DNA of 17,662 nucleotides from Sergeia podlipaevii. Its lineage: Eukaryota > Euglenozoa > Kinetoplastea > Trypanosomatida > Trypanosomatidae. Below, in pieces: positions 15,377 to 17,662 of this stretch; positions within the stretch are counted from its first letter, which is position 1; each line of letters opens with the position of its first letter. Location: positions 1 to 17,662 of the forward strand of contig JASANZ010001825.1 in assembly GCA_030849805.1 (NCBI GenBank), read 5' to 3'. Both the position numbers and the translations under genes were made by a program. The notes below the pieces were generated by a model. It was not told the origin of the DNA and did no database searches. It was given only the letters and a program-made list of their open reading frames with translations.

Positions 15377-16175
15377 AATTCTAGCAGCCAATAGCAGTAC
15401 AGCAAGAACAAGAGTGAAAAGAGGAAAGGCAAAATAAACAGCAGTGGATGTTCTTCTGTTTTCATTTTCAAGCATCAAAAGTAACAATGGCAGAGAGAGA
15501 AATGGAACGCGCATTCTCTGAAGAAGGAGACCTCCACGTTCACGGTGCGCACACACACAAAAAAAAAGTTGGCGGACCCGCTACTGCTACCGAATTCTTC
15601 TCTCAGTGCATGTACTTTTGCAAGCAGGCGCAAGCAGGTCATCGTTATTGAGGTGATGCCATTTTTTCGATTTGCTTTAATATTTTCTGTGCTGTTGATT
15701 CATACTATCGTTACCATATCCCTACTACCTATATCAGAAAAAGAGAAAAAGCGCCGATGCGCACACGTCATCTCGAAGAACACACAGAAAGTCTTCTATT
15801 TCACTTACGTATATGCCTTTAAATCCATCCCCACTTTTTATGCCTTCTTAGTAGTAGCAAAAGGTGTGTACATGTGTGTGCTTGCGGGTACATATCACGG
15901 AGGTAAAAAATGAGAAACCAGCTTAGCAGCATACTTAGAGAAAAAAAAAAAGGCGAGATGTAAGACAACTGAACTCCCCTACTATTAGTGTAATATTAAT
16001 CATACCATCTCTATTTTTTTCTGTTTGCTGTCTTTACGGGACAGCGCGCTAACATGCGTGTATATCCCCCTTCTCATAGCAAGTACCTCAGTTTTTATGG
16101 CAAAGTTTTACACACAAATAAGGAGAGAAAAGGCAAAATGCCACGTACGACGAAGCAGGTAGAATAACTAGTTCG
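15335..16175. other. Intergenic region between OSCP and prolyl oligopeptidase
   Basis: About 840 nt, AT-rich, expected to hold the OSCP 3' UTR. A tandem pair of GCAAGCAGG (about 15620-15638) and A-runs (15560, 15941) are the only notable simple repeats. The plus-strand frame at 15545-15913 runs against the gene direction, is rich in Phe/Ile/Val and has no recognisable domain. Confidence 0.6.
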
Positions 16176-16961
16176 TTAGATGCCGCCCTTCAGCTCCTGA
16201 GCATCGTACTCAGCAAGGCTGTCAAGGTACTTGCGGAGAACCTCGGTCTCAATGCTGTCCTCCCAGGTGGTGGGCTTCAGGCGAGGAGCGGGGATAGTGG
16301 TGAAATCTGCCTCAGAGGTGGTGTGGCCGGTGGCGACCTTGCGTCCAGTAGCCTCGTTGACGTAGACACCTTGGATGTCGAGAGCAAAGCCATCGACAAT
16401 GGCGCGATCAACAAGAACCTTGAAGTTAGGCTGAAGACCAGCAAACTCCTTCTGATCCTTCAGGTTCGCCTGGGCAACCTGCTTCGCCTTCTCAATAGTG
16501 GCCTTGTCGCTGGTCTTGCCGGGAGCGACGTAGATCTTCACGGAGACGCGCTTCATCTTGGCATTCGCGTAGGTCTCGAACACCTCGGCAACGTCGGGGA
16601 GGAGGTCTAGCATACCGTTGCTCTGCATCCATTCTAGGGTGAACGTGGTGGGCTCAGAGAGACCCTTAAACTCCTTCAGGTCACCAACGCGGCAGGTACG
16701 CTCCCAGAAGACAGGGAGAGAAGGGACGGCGGATGCAATGGTCTGGAAGTCCTTAATAATTGCATCAAAGGAACTCTTAGGCTCAGCGGCCTTGTAGAGA
16801 AACTTGGCAAAAAGCACAGAGTCGCTGGGCACGATGTACGCGGGGTACTGCGCCTTGTCAAAGTCGCTAGCGTACAGCGTCTTCAGCTCTGCAGAAGGAG
16901 TGTAGAAGCGGATGGACGAGGCAGCGCTTGCCACGACGGGTGCACTGATACGACGAAACAT
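16176..16961 (-). CDS. OSCP: Mitochondrial ATP synthase OSCP/delta subunit
   Basis: A 261-residue peripheral-stalk subunit that ties F1 to the stator of the mitochondrial F-type ATP synthase. The first 20 or so residues (MFRRISAPVVASAASSIRFY) have Arg and hydroxyl residues and no acid, as expected for a mitochondrial presequence. The hallmark of the family is the C-terminal KVLVDRAIVDGFALDIQG (181-198), which matches the bacterial delta/OSCP pattern of a basic residue, VD, a hydrophobic pair, GG or DGF and a strand. The helical N-terminal domain lies at about 40-130. The tail after 210 is longer than in bacteria, as in other kinetoplastid OSCPs. The frame is open upstream to an ATG at 17078, but those 39 residues read the T-tract and acceptor, so the start at 16961 is preferred. 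The stop is a TAA at 16176-16178. Confidence 0.85.
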   Translation of the reverse strand: MFRRISAPVVASAASSIRFYTPSAELKTLYASDFDKAQYPAYIVPSDSVLFAKFLYKAAEPKSSFDAIIKDFQTIASAVPSLPVFWERTCRVGDLKEFKGLSEPTTFTLEWMQSNGMLDLLPDVAEVFETYANAKMKRVSVKIYVAPGKTSDKATIEKAKQVAQANLKDQKEFAGLQPNFKVLVDRAIVDGFALDIQGVYVNEATGRKVATGHTTSEADFTTIPAPRLKPTTWEDSIETEVLRKYLDSLAEYDAQELKGGI

Positions 16962-16987
16962 TGTTGATCTCAGAGCGCAAACTAATT

Positions 16988-17005
16988 CTGTAAAAAAAAA
17001 ATAAT
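16988..17005 (-). promoter_or_regulatory. Trans-splice acceptor of OSCP
   Basis: On the minus strand TATTATTTTTTTTTTACAG ends with the AG at 16989-16988, 26 nt upstream of the ATG. The layout is ideal and it supports the start at 16961. Confidence 0.75.
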
Positions 17006-17205
17006 AGACACACAAGAAAAAGGGAAGAAAAAGAGGAAAAACAAATAAATAATGTTGTAGGCAAAGAAAATGCACCATTGAAAAATAATAATGAAAAAAA
17101 AGAGCACAAAATTCATATGAGCGTGGCGGCTAATAAAGTGCCACCTAATATAAACCGCAAAATGATGCATGCGCAAGAACGTTCGAGCTACGGAGTGTGC
17201 AGCGC

Positions 17206-17227
17206 AAAAAAAAAAAAAAAAAAAAAA
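17206..17227. repeat. A22 homopolymer (T22 on the coding strand)
   Basis: Twenty-two consecutive A on the plus strand. On the minus strand this T22 tract is followed 16 bases later by GTAG (AG at 17189-17188), which could be an alternative acceptor giving OSCP a 5' UTR of about 226 nt. Confidence 0.9.
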
Positions 17228-17662
17228 TCAAGCATTCATAGCAATCGTGTTTCTTTCCTTTTATAGAAGAAGTTGCACGTTTGTGTCGAAATAAAAGAAA
17301 TATAAGATGGTACGTTAGCATCAGAGAAGAAAAGATCATTAAAAAAGGAGTGACCGTTAGGGGTACAAATATGTGCAAAAAGCAGCGGCAACTCTTTTCG
17401 ATGGCCAACATGCGCAAGATGGCCAAGCATCAACATAGGAAGACGTGTGTCTCGCTTTGTGCGTACGTTTATGCATCCAGGCGACCACGAACGGTAGTAT
17501 CGAGAACAAACACATAAATGCAATGCTTCCACTACGTCACCACAAACAAAAAAGAAATCGCAGAAGATGGAAGCACGTAATGACAACAACAACAACAAAA
17601 AAGAGATAAAAATATACAAAAAAAAAAAGAGGAAGAACCAGGAGAAAAGGCGTGACATCTAC

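Larger units (their letters stand above)
16962..17662. other. Upstream intergenic region of OSCP
   Basis: AT-rich DNA with no supported gene. Besides the OSCP acceptor it holds a run of 22 A (17206-17227) and A/CAA-rich stretches near 17583-17630 on the plus strand. The 140-codon minus-strand frame (17236-17658) is Phe/Leu-rich at its start owing to T-runs and lacks a domain. This DNA probably includes the 3' UTR of the next gene to the right. Confidence 0.6.

Noticed and set aside
15545..15913. 122-codon plus-strand open frame
   Set aside because: Opposite to the gene cluster, in AT-rich intergenic DNA, with no domain.
16982..17176. 64-codon hydrophobic minus-strand frame upstream of OSCP
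   Set aside because: Runs through the OSCP pyrimidine tract and acceptor; the Phe/Ile content comes from T-runs.
17236..17658. 140-codon minus-strand open frame
   Set aside because: Its hydrophobic start is only the translation of T-runs; the rest shows no domain.
1..17662. CRISPR arrays, tRNA or rRNA genes, transposons or retroposons
   Set aside because: No spaced direct repeats, cloverleaf boxes, transposase or reverse-transcriptase motifs were seen on either strand; only microsatellites and homopolymers are present.

Overview
The window looks like nuclear DNA of a trypanosomatid (Kinetoplastea). Every credible gene lies on the minus strand, end to end and without introns. Most starts are preceded on the coding strand by a pyrimidine tract and an AG, the signature of spliced-leader trans-splicing in a polycistronic unit. 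Coding DNA is moderately GC-rich, while intergenic DNA is AT-rich and full of A/T and purine/pyrimidine runs. Gene order (ORC5-like, RFC3, ..., prolyl oligopeptidase, ATP synthase OSCP) also fits what I recall of Trypanosoma brucei chromosome 10; I could not verify this here. The genus cannot be fixed from the sequence.

In transcription order (right to left): mitochondrial ATP synthase OSCP/delta subunit (16176-16961); cytosolic prolyl oligopeptidase (13235-15334); an unrecognised 285-residue protein with two hydrophobic segments (11821-12678); a 1401-residue SPEF2/CPC1-like axonemal protein with an adenylate-kinase-like P-loop, a LID-like motif and an EF-hand (7086-11291); a frame-broken mitochondrial carrier copy (5565-6486); its intact paralogue (3607-4524); replication factor C subunit RFC3 (1883-2953); a very basic 82-residue protein (1147-1395); and the N-terminal 172 codons of an ORC5-like AAA+ protein running off the left edge (1-516).

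The genes do not form one pathway, which is normal for trypanosomatid gene clusters. Two (RFC3, ORC5-like) serve DNA replication, two or three serve mitochondria (OSCP, carrier, perhaps the small basic protein) and one the flagellum. Expression control is expected at trans-splicing and in the 3' UTRs, and no conventional promoter is visible.

The points most worth a second look are: the carrier copy, broken by four single-base insertions yet otherwise the same length as its paralogue; the SPEF2-like protein with no N-terminal CH domain and a kinase-like fold interrupted by a long low-complexity insert; the unlisted small basic gene; and a 190-codon open frame with a strong splice-acceptor-like signal just after the prolyl oligopeptidase stop. 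I saw no clearly new multi-gene system, mobile element, CRISPR array, tRNA or rRNA.
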